Made by a program: the position numbers and the translations under genes
From: CAYRPN01 sp964426135
GTDB taxonomy: Bacteria > Planctomycetota > Phycisphaerae > Phycisphaerales > Phycisphaeraceae
Direction of reading: 5' to 3'
NCBI GenBank assembly: GCA_964426135.1
Contig: CAYRPN010000004.1
Span: forward strand, 22,884-86,883
Length of the DNA stretch: 64,000 nucleotides
Notes under the pieces: model-generated
What the model was told of the DNA's origin: nothing
Seen by the model: only the letters and a program-made list of their open reading frames with translations
Database searches by the model: none
Shown: piece after piece, positions 35,036 through 42,794 of the stretch
Numbering within the stretch: position 1 is the first letter of the stretch
Layout of the letters: the number at the start of each line of letters is the position of its first letter

Positions 35036-35064
35036 ATTAAACAGTTGAATGAACGATCCGTCAA
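35036..35064 (-). promoter_or_regulatory. sigma70-type promoter of the lysine-rich peptide gene
   Basis: On the minus strand, TTGACG (35064-35059), 17 bases, TTTAAT (35041-35036). Predicted start near 35029, leader of about 34 bases carrying the ribosome-binding site. One of the best promoter matches in the window. The remaining gap to 35300 shows nothing else. Confidence 0.7.
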
Positions 35065-35300
35065 CCATTATTTTTTCAAATCGACACACTTCGTATCGGC
35101 GACACGACGCGATTCACTTGAAGATGCGCGGAATCGAGTCGCGAGATCGGACCGGCGCGTGACGCATCCGGCAACACTGGCGCATCGATTCCGACGATCC
35201 GCGCACAGCAAAATGGCGCGACGCAATCTGCGCGGCAAGCGACGAGCACGGAAGGACGCAACCCTCAGCGCGCGCCAAACCGCTTGAAATGAAGCACGAA

Positions 35301-35756
35301 TCACTCATCGCCACGGAAGCGGCGCTGCTGTTTGGTCTGCGAGCGCTGCTGCTTCGATTCAAGCCGGCGTCGCTTGGATGACCGGGAGGGCTTCGTCGCG
35401 CGGCGCGTCTTCGGCCGCGCCCACGCAGCGACGATGAACTGACGCAGCCGATCGAGGCACGCCTGGCGGTTGGCGCTCTGCGATCGCGATTCGTCACAGG
35501 CGATCATGATGTCGCCCGCTTCGGTGAGGTGCGATGCCGCGTGTGTCGCCAGTCGCTCCAGTTGCGAGTTCGACAGCACGCGCGCCAGATCGGCCATCGC
35601 CACATGCAGCCGCGCCTTGGTGGAGAGCTTGTTGACGTTCTGCCCGCCGGGGCCGCTGCTGCGCACGAACTCGAAGCGCAGCACCGACTCGGACACGCGC
35701 ACCCCCGGCGCGATCTCGACGCCGCCGGGGACAGGTTGGTCGTCTGCGTCGTTCAT
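35301..35756 (-). CDS. arfB: peptidyl-tRNA hydrolase ArfB (class I release factor-like)
   Basis: 151 aa from ATG 35756; upstream residues in a longer frame are repeat-derived. It rescues ribosomes stalled without a stop codon by hydrolysing peptidyl-tRNA. The GGQ motif is in RSSGPGGQNVNKLSTKARLH, near residue 34-36, and the C-terminus is a basic tail (KPSRSSKRRRLESKQQRSQTKQQRR) that enters the mRNA channel. Domain 2/4 codon-recognition parts of true release factors are absent, as expected for ArfB. Confidence 0.93.
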   Translation of the reverse strand: MNDADDQPVPGGVEIAPGVRVSESVLRFEFVRSSGPGGQNVNKLSTKARLHVAMADLARVLSNSQLERLATHAASHLTEAGDIMIACDESRSQSANRQACLDRLRQFIVAAWARPKTRRATKPSRSSKRRRLESKQQRSQTKQQRRFRGDE

Positions 35757-35792
35757 GGCACGAAACCAATGGAGAAAAGCAAGGTGTTCTCG

Positions 35793-35828
35793 TTTAGCCG
35801 CGGGGCTTTGCCCCGCGCGGACGCGCCA
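35793..35828. repeat. single REP arm
   Basis: CGTTTAGCCGCGGGGCTTTG with CGCGGGGC/GCCCCGCG hairpin and no partner arm nearby. A CTCTCCCGGAGGGAGAG palindrome follows at about 35941-35957. No gene is seen in 35757-35996. Confidence 0.7.
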
Positions 35829-35996
35829 TGCTCCTGCGTCACGAGGAAGCAACATCCTTTCGACGCTGGCGATGGTTGCCGCTGCTGCATCGTCGCGAAA
35901 GAGCATGCCGCGAGCACATGGTTGCCCGGCCCTCACCCCAGCCCTCTCCCGGAGGGAGAGGGAGCCGGAACCAAACCCGCGCGACGACTCACGCGC

Positions 35997-37073
35997 TCAA
36001 TCCTGCAGCACGACGACATCCGCCGGGGCAAAGCTGATCGTGACCGTGTCGACGTCGCTGGTGAGCTTCGGATTCAATTCGTACGCGGTGAGTTGAATAT
36101 CCCCGACGATCTCCAGCCGATGCTGCGCGACCTCACCGAGATAGATCACCTCGCGCCGCCGCGCGGTGAAGCTGTTGAGGCTGTCGCCGCTGGTCGCCAT
36201 GTTTGCGGGCATGACGCGGATCGCCTCGGGGCGGATCGAGCAGGTCACGTTACCCCTGGCGGGAAGATCATTGGGGTAGACGCTGGAACGAAGCTTGCCT
36301 GCCGGGCACTCCAGCACGACCTGGTCCTTTTCACGCCCGACAATCTGAGCGGCGAGGAAATTTGTCTCGCCCAGGAAGTCCGCGACGAAGCGATTGCACG
36401 GCCGATCGTAAAGCTCCCGCGCTGGCCCAGCCTGCACCACCTGGCCGGCGCGAAGCACCGCCACCTCGTCCGCCATCGACAGCGCTTCCTTCTGGTCGTG
36501 CGTAACGTAGACCGCGGTGATGCCCGATTCCTTGCAGATGCGGCGAATCTGCCCGCGCATCTCCAGGCGGAGCTTGGCGTCGAGATTCGAGAGCGGCTCA
36601 TCCAGCAGCAGCACGCGAGGCTGAATCACCAGCGCCCGCGCCAGCGCCACCCGCTGCTGCTGCCCGCCGGAGAGTTGATTGGGCTTGCGATCCGCCAGCG
36701 CTTCCATCTGCACCATCTTCAGCGCGGCGGTGACGCGTGCGTTCTGCTCGTCGCGCGGCACCTTGCGCACCGAAAGGCCAAAGCCCACGTTCTGCGCCAC
36801 GGTCATGTGCGGCCAGAGGGCGTAGCCCTGGAACACCATGCCGCAATTGCGTTTGTGCGGCGGGGTGTGGGTGACGTCGTCGTGGTCGAATTGGATCGAG
36901 CCCGAAGTCGGGTCACTGAATCCCGCGATCATCCGCAGCAGCGTGGTCTTGCCGCAGCCGCTGGGCCCCAGCAGAAAGAACAGCGCGCCGGGCTTGATGT
37001 CGAGGTTGATGCCATCGACGGCCACGGTCTTGCCAAACTCTTTTCGAAGCTGGCGAATGGTGATCGGAGTCAT
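35997..37073 (-). CDS. ABC transporter ATP-binding protein (PotA/FbpC type)
   Basis: 358 aa. Walker A GPSGCGKTT near residue 38, Q-loop VFQGYALWPHMTV, signature LSGGQQQR, Walker B RVLLLDEPLSNLDAKLR and switch YVTHDQ. The C-terminal third is a TOBE-like regulatory domain (CSIRPEAIRVMP). The subfamily energises binding-protein-dependent uptake of iron(III), spermidine/putrescine or thiosulfate-type solutes. No permease or binding protein gene is adjacent, so it is an orphan ATPase here and its substrate cannot be assigned. Confidence 0.92.
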   Translation of the reverse strand: MTPITIRQLRKEFGKTVAVDGINLDIKPGALFFLLGPSGCGKTTLLRMIAGFSDPTSGSIQFDHDDVTHTPPHKRNCGMVFQGYALWPHMTVAQNVGFGLSVRKVPRDEQNARVTAALKMVQMEALADRKPNQLSGGQQQRVALARALVIQPRVLLLDEPLSNLDAKLRLEMRGQIRRICKESGITAVYVTHDQKEALSMADEVAVLRAGQVVQAGPARELYDRPCNRFVADFLGETNFLAAQIVGREKDQVVLECPAGKLRSSVYPNDLPARGNVTCSIRPEAIRVMPANMATSGDSLNSFTARRREVIYLGEVAQHRLEIVGDIQLTAYELNPKLTSDVDTVTISFAPADVVVLQD

Positions 37074-37097
37074 GGGCGAAGAAAGGATAACATGAGT

Positions 37098-37322
37098 CGT
37101 TTAGCCGCGGGGCCATGCCCCGCACGGACGTCGCGCAACGGCTGCCGGCAAAGTAGCCGCGGCACCCTGTGACGCGCTTCGCCGACAACAGATGGCGCCC
37201 AGTCACACCGCAATCACAAGGCTGCCGGCACCCGCGTTACGGAGTGCGCGGCTACGGCCGGCGGAGTGGCGCGGCGACGGCGACGGCGACGCCCCGCGTC
37301 GGGCAAGGCCCGACGGCTAAAC
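37098..37322. repeat. REPIN-like element with two different arm types
   Basis: Left arm GTTTAGCCGCGGGGCCATGC, right arm CGTCGGGCAAGGCCCGACGG ending CTAAAC. Stems differ between arms but both self-pair. The 170-base loop is Gly/Cys-rich spacer DNA without a gene. Confidence 0.7.
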
Positions 37323-37358
37323 GTGTGGTCGTCGCGCTTTCAATGATCGGGCCAACCC

Positions 37359-37736
37359 ATGTATGAAATCTCCGTCTCCCGCGTCTTCTCCGCCTCGCAT
37401 GCCATCCGGCTTTACGATGGCTCGCTCGAGCCGCTGCATGGCCACAACTGGAGCGTGGAAGTCGCCGTCGCTGCAACGCAACTCGACAGCATCGACGTGG
37501 TGATGGACTTTCACCTGCTCGAAACGCTGGTCGATCGGTTGCTGGCGATGGTGAACAACCGGCATCTCAATGAAGTGCAACCCTTTTCGCCGACGCCGGG
37601 CGGTATCAATCCGACAGCGGAACGCGTGGCGTGGTGGATTGGCACGGAAGTGGCCAAGGGCTTGCCGACGGGGGCGAAACTCGTGAGCGCGAAAGTGGGA
37701 GAAGCGCCCGGATGCGTGGCGACGTATCGACCGTGA
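37359..37736 (+). CDS. 6-pyruvoyl-tetrahydropterin synthase homologue, PTPS-III type
   Basis: 125 aa T-fold enzyme. The zinc-binding histidines are in FSASHAIR and LHGHNW, and the conserved second half has DFHLLE and HLNEVQPF (usual HLND). The catalytic Cys of QueD (C-x3-HGH) is absent. Instead the motif is E-P-L-HGH, which fits the E-x2-HGH signature of PTPS-III, a subfamily shown to make 6-hydroxymethyl-dihydropterin and bypass FolB in folate synthesis. A role in folate rather than queuosine synthesis is therefore the better inference. Length is normal. Flanked on both sides by REPIN-like elements, no folate genes nearby. Confidence 0.85.
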   Translation: MYEISVSRVFSASHAIRLYDGSLEPLHGHNWSVEVAVAATQLDSIDVVMDFHLLETLVDRLLAMVNNRHLNEVQPFSPTPGGINPTAERVAWWIGTEVAKGLPTGAKLVSAKVGEAPGCVATYRP

Positions 37737-37808
37737 GCCGGCATGCACCCGGGATCGAGAGGCTGGACGCGGGTGATTCGCGTGAATCGATTGGTTCGCC
37801 GATGCGCC

Positions 37809-37883
37809 GTTTAGCGACGGGGCTTGCCCCGTTCGGTCAATCAACGGCGCGCCATCGGAACGGGGCAAGCCCCGTCGCTAAAC
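37809..37883. repeat. REPIN-like inverted repeat (GTTTAGC head)
   Basis: GTTTAGCGACGGGGCTTGCC and the complementary right arm ending GTCGCTAAAC, loop about 23 bases. Nearly identical arms to 26723-26798 and 52717-52792 with different loops. Confidence 0.9.
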
Positions 37884-37884
37884 A

Positions 37885-38265
37885 TCACTTCGCTGCCGCC
37901 GCCGCCTCGCGCGCTTTGCGGGCGGCAATGAACGAGCGCACGCTCATCACCACGTGCACGATGCAGATCACGCCCATGATGAGCTGCGCCGCCACCGCCC
38001 GCTCCTTGCCTTCCGCGCCCATGTTCTTCAGGCCCATCGCGATCCCGCCCAGCGCTCCGATCAGCGTGAGCATCACGGCGAAGTGCGCGGTGTGCTTGCG
38101 GACTTTCTCCGCCGGGTTGGCGGCGGCGATGGCGCCGAGGATCGCCACGGGCAGGCCGATGAAGGCGGGGATCAGCGCGGTGAACGCCTTGGTTTCAGCA
38201 GTCAGGTAGAAGAAAGCGCCGACCGCGATCAAGGCGAGGCCGACGAAGAGCGTGATTTTCGACAT
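37885..38265 (-). CDS. small four-helix membrane protein
   Basis: 126 aa from ATG 38265 with AAGGAG upstream. Four hydrophobic helices: ITLFVGLALIAVGAFFYL, FTALIPAFIGLPVAILGAIAA, VMLTLIGALGGIAMGL and LIMGVICIVHVVMSV. Ends in a short Ala/Lys tail (ARKAREAAAAAK). Resembles unnamed small inner-membrane proteins of Planctomycetes. Its stop lies two bases from a REPIN-like element. Probably in one unit with ridA, which ends 69 bases upstream. Confidence 0.72.
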   Translation of the reverse strand: MSKITLFVGLALIAVGAFFYLTAETKAFTALIPAFIGLPVAILGAIAAANPAEKVRKHTAHFAVMLTLIGALGGIAMGLKNMGAEGKERAVAAQLIMGVICIVHVVMSVRSFIAARKAREAAAAAK

Positions 38266-38334
38266 GGTGGGAGACTCCTTGGGAGTGAAGCTTAGGCGAG
38301 GCAATGGCGAAGGGCGAACGAATTCACGCATTGC

Positions 38335-38718
38335 TCAACCCACGACCGCGTCGAACTCCATCTCGACGATCCACGCGGGATCGATCAGGCCGGCGCACTG
38401 GACGAAGGTGCAGGCGGGTCGAATCTCGCCGAAGGCTTCGCCGTGGGCTTTGGCGGCTTGTTCCCAGACTTTGATGTCCGTGAGGAAAATGCGGGTGCGG
38501 ATGACGTCCTTGAGCGATGCGCCGGCCTTGGCGAGCGACTCGGCGGCGATCTCGATGCAGCGCTTCGTCTGCAAGTACGCATCGCCTGGGCCGACGGTCT
38601 GGCCATCTTTCATCGGGGCGGTGCCGCTGACGGCGATGGTGTTGCCGATTTTCACAGCGCGGGAGAAGCCGATCGTGGGTTCGTACTTGGAGCCGGAGGA
38701 AATGTTCTGGCGAGGCAT
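38335..38718 (-). CDS. ridA: RidA/YjgF family enamine/imine deaminase
   Basis: 127 aa from ATG 38718, AAGGA 6 bases upstream. Chorismate-mutase-like trimer that hydrolyses reactive 2-aminoacrylate and related imines made by PLP enzymes. The core pattern is present: AVKIGNTIAVSGTAP, GDAYLQTKRCIEIAAESLAKAGASLKDVIRTRIFLTDI (catalytic Arg in RTR), and PACTFVQCAGLIDPAWIVEMEFDAVV, where the Glu at the end is conserved. Secure family call; the strain-specific role is unknown. Confidence 0.93.
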   Translation of the reverse strand: MPRQNISSGSKYEPTIGFSRAVKIGNTIAVSGTAPMKDGQTVGPGDAYLQTKRCIEIAAESLAKAGASLKDVIRTRIFLTDIKVWEQAAKAHGEAFGEIRPACTFVQCAGLIDPAWIVEMEFDAVVG

Positions 38719-38767
38719 GGGAGTCCTTGTGGGGTCTGGGGTTTGGGGTTGGGGGTCAGTCCGAATC

Positions 38768-38810
38768 AATTTGCAATTTTCAATTGAAAATTGTCAATTG
38801 AAAATTATCC
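38768..38810. repeat. CAATTTTCAATTG inverted/tandem repeat
   Basis: TTTTCAATTGAAAATTGTCAATTGAAAAT units in the gap between ridA and aquaporin. Same family as the 7093-7186 element. Confidence 0.7.
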
Positions 38811-38926
38811 GATCAAAGAACAAACAAGCCCGAGGGCGAGGTTGCCGGTTCGTCGGGGCATCGGCGAGGTGCTCCGCGTCTGGGCATGCCTCGCCATCGG
38901 GCTTGAGACCGTGGCGGGTCGGAAGT

Positions 38927-39778
38927 TTACTGCGCCGGGGGAGCGGGGGGAGCCGGCGGAGCCGGGGGCGGCGTGTGCTGGGCGGGTGCCGGCATGGCGG
39001 CCTTGGCGGCGGCGGCGACGGCAGCGAGCGAGGGCGCGGGACCTTCCATTTCGTCCGGGTGCAGGAAGCGGAACGCCATCGCCGCACAGAATCCGCCGAG
39101 CATCGGGAACACGAGGTAAACCCAGAACCACTGGAATGCGGCGGGCTCGTTGAACAGGCCGACGATCGACAGGCTCAGGCCCACGGCGGGGTTGAACGCG
39201 CCGCCGCTGGTGCCGCCTACCGCTATCGCCGCGAGCATCACGGTGCCGCCAATGCACAGGCCGTAGTATTGATTGTTCGCGTGCTTCTTGGTGGTGGCGA
39301 CGGTGAGGACAACGAGGGCAAGCATGAAGGTGTAGAGGAACTCCGAGGTTGCGGCGCCGTGGATGTAGCTCCACTGCTTACCAACTGAGGATTGCCCACC
39401 GGCGACCTCAATGACCGCCGCAGAATGGTTGATCATGAACCCGATGAGCGCGGCGGCGACGCCGCCAATGATCTGGGCGACCCAGTACGGGATCAAATCC
39501 TTCGCTGGTAGCTTGCCGCGAAGGAAAACCGCCAGAGAAACAGCGGGGTTGTAGTGAGCGCCTGAAATGTTTCCCCCAATGTAAACCATAATCGCCAGTG
39601 TCAGGCCAATAGCGACGGGAGCGAGCAGGCCCACAATTGCGCCAACAAACCCGGCCATTAAATTGGCCTCGGGGCCACCTCCACCCGCGAGCGTAGAGCC
39701 GAAGGTCGTCGCTGTGGTGATCGTCAGCACGAGAAAGAACGTGCCGAGCATTTCCATTCCCAGTTTTCGCATGTCCAT
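38927..39778 (-). CDS. aquaporin (MIP family) with Pro/Ala-rich tail
   Basis: 283 aa; AGGAGG 8 bases before ATG 39778. Six membrane helices with both half-helix NPA boxes: GAHYNPAVSLAV near residue 78 and GGAFNPAVGLSL near 195, so it is a water or small-solute channel. The protein has a 40-residue cytoplasmic C-terminal extension after FRFLHPDEMEG made of Ala/Pro (APAQHTPPPAPPAPPAPPAQ), absent from standard aquaporins. Glycerol or water preference cannot be decided without modelling the selectivity filter. Confidence 0.92.
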   Translation of the reverse strand: MDMRKLGMEMLGTFFLVLTITTATTFGSTLAGGGGPEANLMAGFVGAIVGLLAPVAIGLTLAIMVYIGGNISGAHYNPAVSLAVFLRGKLPAKDLIPYWVAQIIGGVAAALIGFMINHSAAVIEVAGGQSSVGKQWSYIHGAATSEFLYTFMLALVVLTVATTKKHANNQYYGLCIGGTVMLAAIAVGGTSGGAFNPAVGLSLSIVGLFNEPAAFQWFWVYLVFPMLGGFCAAMAFRFLHPDEMEGPAPSLAAVAAAAKAAMPAPAQHTPPPAPPAPPAPPAQ

Positions 39779-39984
39779 GACAAAGCCTCCTCAGACAAAG
39801 GGCGGGAAGTTGAGACGGTGAAGACAGCTGAAGAAGAGGATGGTACTGGTGAGTTGCGGGGTGGGCAACCGTGGCGGTTGTCGCAGCGATGGTTTTCGGC
39901 GATGCCCACAGCACCGAGAGCCGCGCACGGATTAAGCGGAACATCTTGAGGCGATATGAACGCTCACGACCGCTTACTTCGAGC

Positions 39985-40147
39985 TTGAGAGTTTTTCCGG
40001 GTGGCTGGGGCTGGAGTCCTCGCAAGCCCCGGCACGTGCGCGCGGACGAATTCCATTTCCACGAAAACCGCGATTCGTCAACACAAGGTGAACCGTTCCG
40101 GGGCATCCTCCGAGCCTTCTGCCCCGGCCACCCGAAAAGTTCTCAGG
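39985..40147. repeat. imperfect long inverted repeat
   Basis: TTGAGAGTTTTTCCGGGTGG at 39985 pairs imperfectly with the arm at 40121-40147 (complement CCTGAGAACTTTTCGGGTGG). It occupies part of the 39779-40181 gap, in which no gene is seen; ribosomal-protein-like or tRNA features are absent. Confidence 0.5.
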
Positions 40148-40181
40148 CTCTTCGTCCGCGCCTCATGTCCCGCGCAGATCT

Positions 40182-41720
40182 TCAGCCATTGATCTTCGCC
40201 TTAATCATCTCTCCCACGACCTGCGCATTCGCCTGGCCTTTGCTCAGCTTCATCACCTGCCCCATGAGCGAGGCGATGGCTTTGTCCTTGCCCGCCTTGA
40301 TGTCGGCGATGGCTTTGGCGTTTTTCGCGTCAGCGAGCACCGTGGCGACGAAACCTTCCAGCGCGGAGGAATCGCTGACCTGCAGCAGCCCGCGCGACTC
40401 GGCGAGCGTCGCGGGTGACTGCGCAGCCGCGCCCTGGCTTGCCTCTTCGCAGCACACGCCAAAAAGTTCATCCGCGCCGGCGGAACTCATCTTCCCGCCG
40501 GCAACCAGGTCGAGAATCTCCTTCACCTGCGTGGCGCTGATGCCCAGTTCATGCACCGCGCAGCCCTTCTCATTGGCGCGCTTGGCGGCTGTGTTCAAGA
40601 GAAGCTTCGCCGCTTTCTTCGCGTCAGCGCCGGCCGCCACCACCGCGTCGAAAAACGCCGCCGTCCTCGCCTCCGCCAAGAGTTGCTGCGCATCCTTCAC
40701 GCTCAGGCCCAGCACGTCGATGTACCGCTTCTCCTTCGCCGCCGGCAACTCCGGCAGCTTCGTCCGCAACCGCTCGATCCACTCATCCGTTACGACCACC
40801 GGCGTCAGATCGGGGTCGGGGAAATAGCGATAGTCGTCCGCCTCTTCCTTTTCGCGCTGCAGGAATGTCGTGCCGGTCGCGTCGTTCCAGCCGCGCGTGC
40901 TCTTGGTGCCTGGTTTCATCACCTTGCCGGTGCGGAGCCACTCGGCGACCTGCCGCTCGTACTCGTGGTTGATCGCGCCTTCGACAGCCTTGAAGCTGTT
41001 GAGGTTCTTGATCTCCGCGATGGGTGTCTTGTAGGTGACGCCGTCCTTCTCTATGATCACGTTGATGTTCGGCTCGAAGCGGATGTGGCCCTTCTGCATG
41101 ATGCCTTCGGTCACGCCCAAGGCCCGGCACAGATCGCGCAGCGCCATCGAAAACGCCACCGCTTGCTCGGCATTTTCGAAATCCGGATGCGTCACGATCT
41201 CCAGCAGCGGCGTACCCGCGCGGTTCAAGTCGACGATGGAACCATCGATCGCGTGACCCCCGGGCGCTTCGTGCAGCAGCTTGCCCGCGTCCTCTTCCAG
41301 GTGCGCGCGAATGATGCGGATGCGCTTCGTGTGCTTGGCGCCTCCATCCTCGCTTGCGCCTCCGCATTCAATATCCATCCACCCTTCGCCGCAGATCGGC
41401 TGGTCGTACTGACTGAGCTGGTAGTTCTTCGGCAGGTCGGGGTAGTAGTAGCTCTTGCGGTCCCACTTGCTGAAGCGGGCGATTTCACAGTTCAGCGCCA
41501 GCCCCACCAGCATCGCCATGTCCAGCGCTTCGGCATTCATCACCGGCAGCGTGCCGGGCATGCCGATGACCACGGGATCGAGCAGCGTGTTGGGCGCGGC
41601 GTCGAAGTGATCGCGATGCGCGACGTTGGCGGCGCTGGTCCACATCTTGGAGCGCGTGGCGAGTTCGACATGGATTTCCATGCCGACCATCAGACGGGTT
41701 TTGAGGCCGGTGTTTTGCAT
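40182..41720 (-). CDS. gatB: aspartyl/glutamyl-tRNA amidotransferase subunit B
   Basis: 512 aa from ATG 41720, the point where homology begins (MQNTGLKTRLMVGMEIHVELATRSKMW). GatB amidates mischarged Glu-tRNA(Gln)/Asp-tRNA(Asn) together with GatA and GatC. Conserved parts: GMEIHVEL, PKNYQLSQYDQPICGEG, the signature VDLNRAGTPLLEIVTHPD, MQKGHIRFEPNINV and KNLNSFKAVE, YRYFPDPDLTPVVV, and the C-terminal tRNA-binding YqeY-like helical domain ending GEMIKAKING. GatA and GatC are not next to it. Normal length; no defects. Confidence 0.95.
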   Translation of the reverse strand: MQNTGLKTRLMVGMEIHVELATRSKMWTSAANVAHRDHFDAAPNTLLDPVVIGMPGTLPVMNAEALDMAMLVGLALNCEIARFSKWDRKSYYYPDLPKNYQLSQYDQPICGEGWMDIECGGASEDGGAKHTKRIRIIRAHLEEDAGKLLHEAPGGHAIDGSIVDLNRAGTPLLEIVTHPDFENAEQAVAFSMALRDLCRALGVTEGIMQKGHIRFEPNINVIIEKDGVTYKTPIAEIKNLNSFKAVEGAINHEYERQVAEWLRTGKVMKPGTKSTRGWNDATGTTFLQREKEEADDYRYFPDPDLTPVVVTDEWIERLRTKLPELPAAKEKRYIDVLGLSVKDAQQLLAEARTAAFFDAVVAAGADAKKAAKLLLNTAAKRANEKGCAVHELGISATQVKEILDLVAGGKMSSAGADELFGVCCEEASQGAAAQSPATLAESRGLLQVSDSSALEGFVATVLADAKNAKAIADIKAGKDKAIASLMGQVMKLSKGQANAQVVGEMIKAKING

Positions 41721-41737
41721 GGGTGCGGCGATCAGAA

Positions 41738-41880
41738 AAACCACAAGGACACAGAGACGCAAAGAAGAAACGGAATGTGAGTCAGCGCTGACATTGCGTC
41801 TCTACAACGACTCGTGGACTTACTTGTTTGCGAAGATTCTTCGTTGTCCGAGGAACGGGGCAAGCCCCGTCGCTAAACGG
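41738..41880. repeat. short repeats and a single REP arm
   Basis: CCACAAGGACACAGAGACGCAAAG at 41738-41775 belongs to the CCTTTGTGT family. A lone arm GAACGGGGCAAGCCCCGTCGCTAAAC at 41852-41879 is a half REPIN. No gene is seen between gatB and hisH. Confidence 0.65.
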
Positions 41881-42016
41881 CTGATGGCTGAAGGCTGATC
41901 GCTTTCGTTTTGTCGATCTGGCCACGGGCTTTCTTTGTCGGGCGGGGATTCTAAAGTAATCTGTCGTCGAAGCAATGTTTTGCGGTTCGTTCCCGCTCCC
42001 TGAAAGCCAGCCCCGC

Positions 42017-42724
42017 ATGATCGGCATCATCGACTACGGCATGGGAAATCTTCGCAGCGTGCAGAAGGCGCTGCAGCGCGTCGGCGCGAATGCTGAGCTT
42101 CTGCCCAGCCCCGCCGCGATGGCCGGCGTCGACAAGCTCATCCTGCCAGGTGTCGGCGCCTTCGGCGACGGCATGGCGAACCTGCGGCGCGGCGGCTGGG
42201 TCGATGCGATCAAGTCATTCATCGCCACGGGTCGGCCGTTCATGGGCATCTGCCTGGGCATGCAGCTCTTGTTTGAAAGCTCGACGGAGGACGCGCCTTC
42301 GCCGGATAACCCGGTGCCGGGGCTGGCGATTCTGCGGGGGAAGGTGGTGCAGTTCGACGTGCAGCGCGGCGGGCAGCGGATCAAGGTGCCGCACATGGGC
42401 TGGAACACGATCGCGTGGTCGAAGCCCGACCCGCTGCTGAGCGGGCTGGAACAGGAGGCGGCGGTTTACTTTGTGCACAGCTATTACTGCGTCCCTCGGG
42501 AACTCGATGCCGCCGACGAGCGTGCCGGGGCCGACGGCGGCACGGCATGCGCCGCCGGACCCGCCATCGCAACGGAAACGATCACCAGCGCGGTGACGGA
42601 ATATCCTCAAGGCATGCCGTTCACCAGCACCATCCGGCGCGGCAACGTCTGGGCCACGCAGTTTCACCCGGAGAAATCGCAACGTGTCGGCCTGAAGATG
42701 CTCAGCAACTTCGCGGCGATGTGA
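42017..42724 (+). CDS. hisH: imidazole glycerol phosphate synthase, glutaminase subunit
   Basis: 235 aa from ATG 42017 (MIGIIDYGMGNLRSV, the family start). HisH releases ammonia from glutamine and passes it to HisF in histidine synthesis. The oxyanion/nucleophile stretch is GICLGMQLLFE (Cys in the usual place), and His/Glu are in FHPEKS. Compared with typical HisH (about 200 aa) there is an insert of about 30 residues between SYYCVP and VTEYPQGMPF (DAADERAGADGGTACAAGPAIATET), which looks Ala/Gly-rich and disordered but shows no repeat family. hisF and other his genes are not adjacent. Confidence 0.94.
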   Translation: MIGIIDYGMGNLRSVQKALQRVGANAELLPSPAAMAGVDKLILPGVGAFGDGMANLRRGGWVDAIKSFIATGRPFMGICLGMQLLFESSTEDAPSPDNPVPGLAILRGKVVQFDVQRGGQRIKVPHMGWNTIAWSKPDPLLSGLEQEAAVYFVHSYYCVPRELDAADERAGADGGTACAAGPAIATETITSAVTEYPQGMPFTSTIRRGNVWATQFHPEKSQRVGLKMLSNFAAM

Positions 42725-42794
42725 CGCCCTTTTTCGTGCGTGATTCTCGCCGTCCTCGATTACAATGCCCGCTTCCTCGTCTGGAGTCTGTGTC

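Noticed and set aside
37359..37736. Broken queD (missing catalytic Cys)
   Set aside because: E-x2-HGH is the established PTPS-III variant, so the gene is probably intact with a different role.
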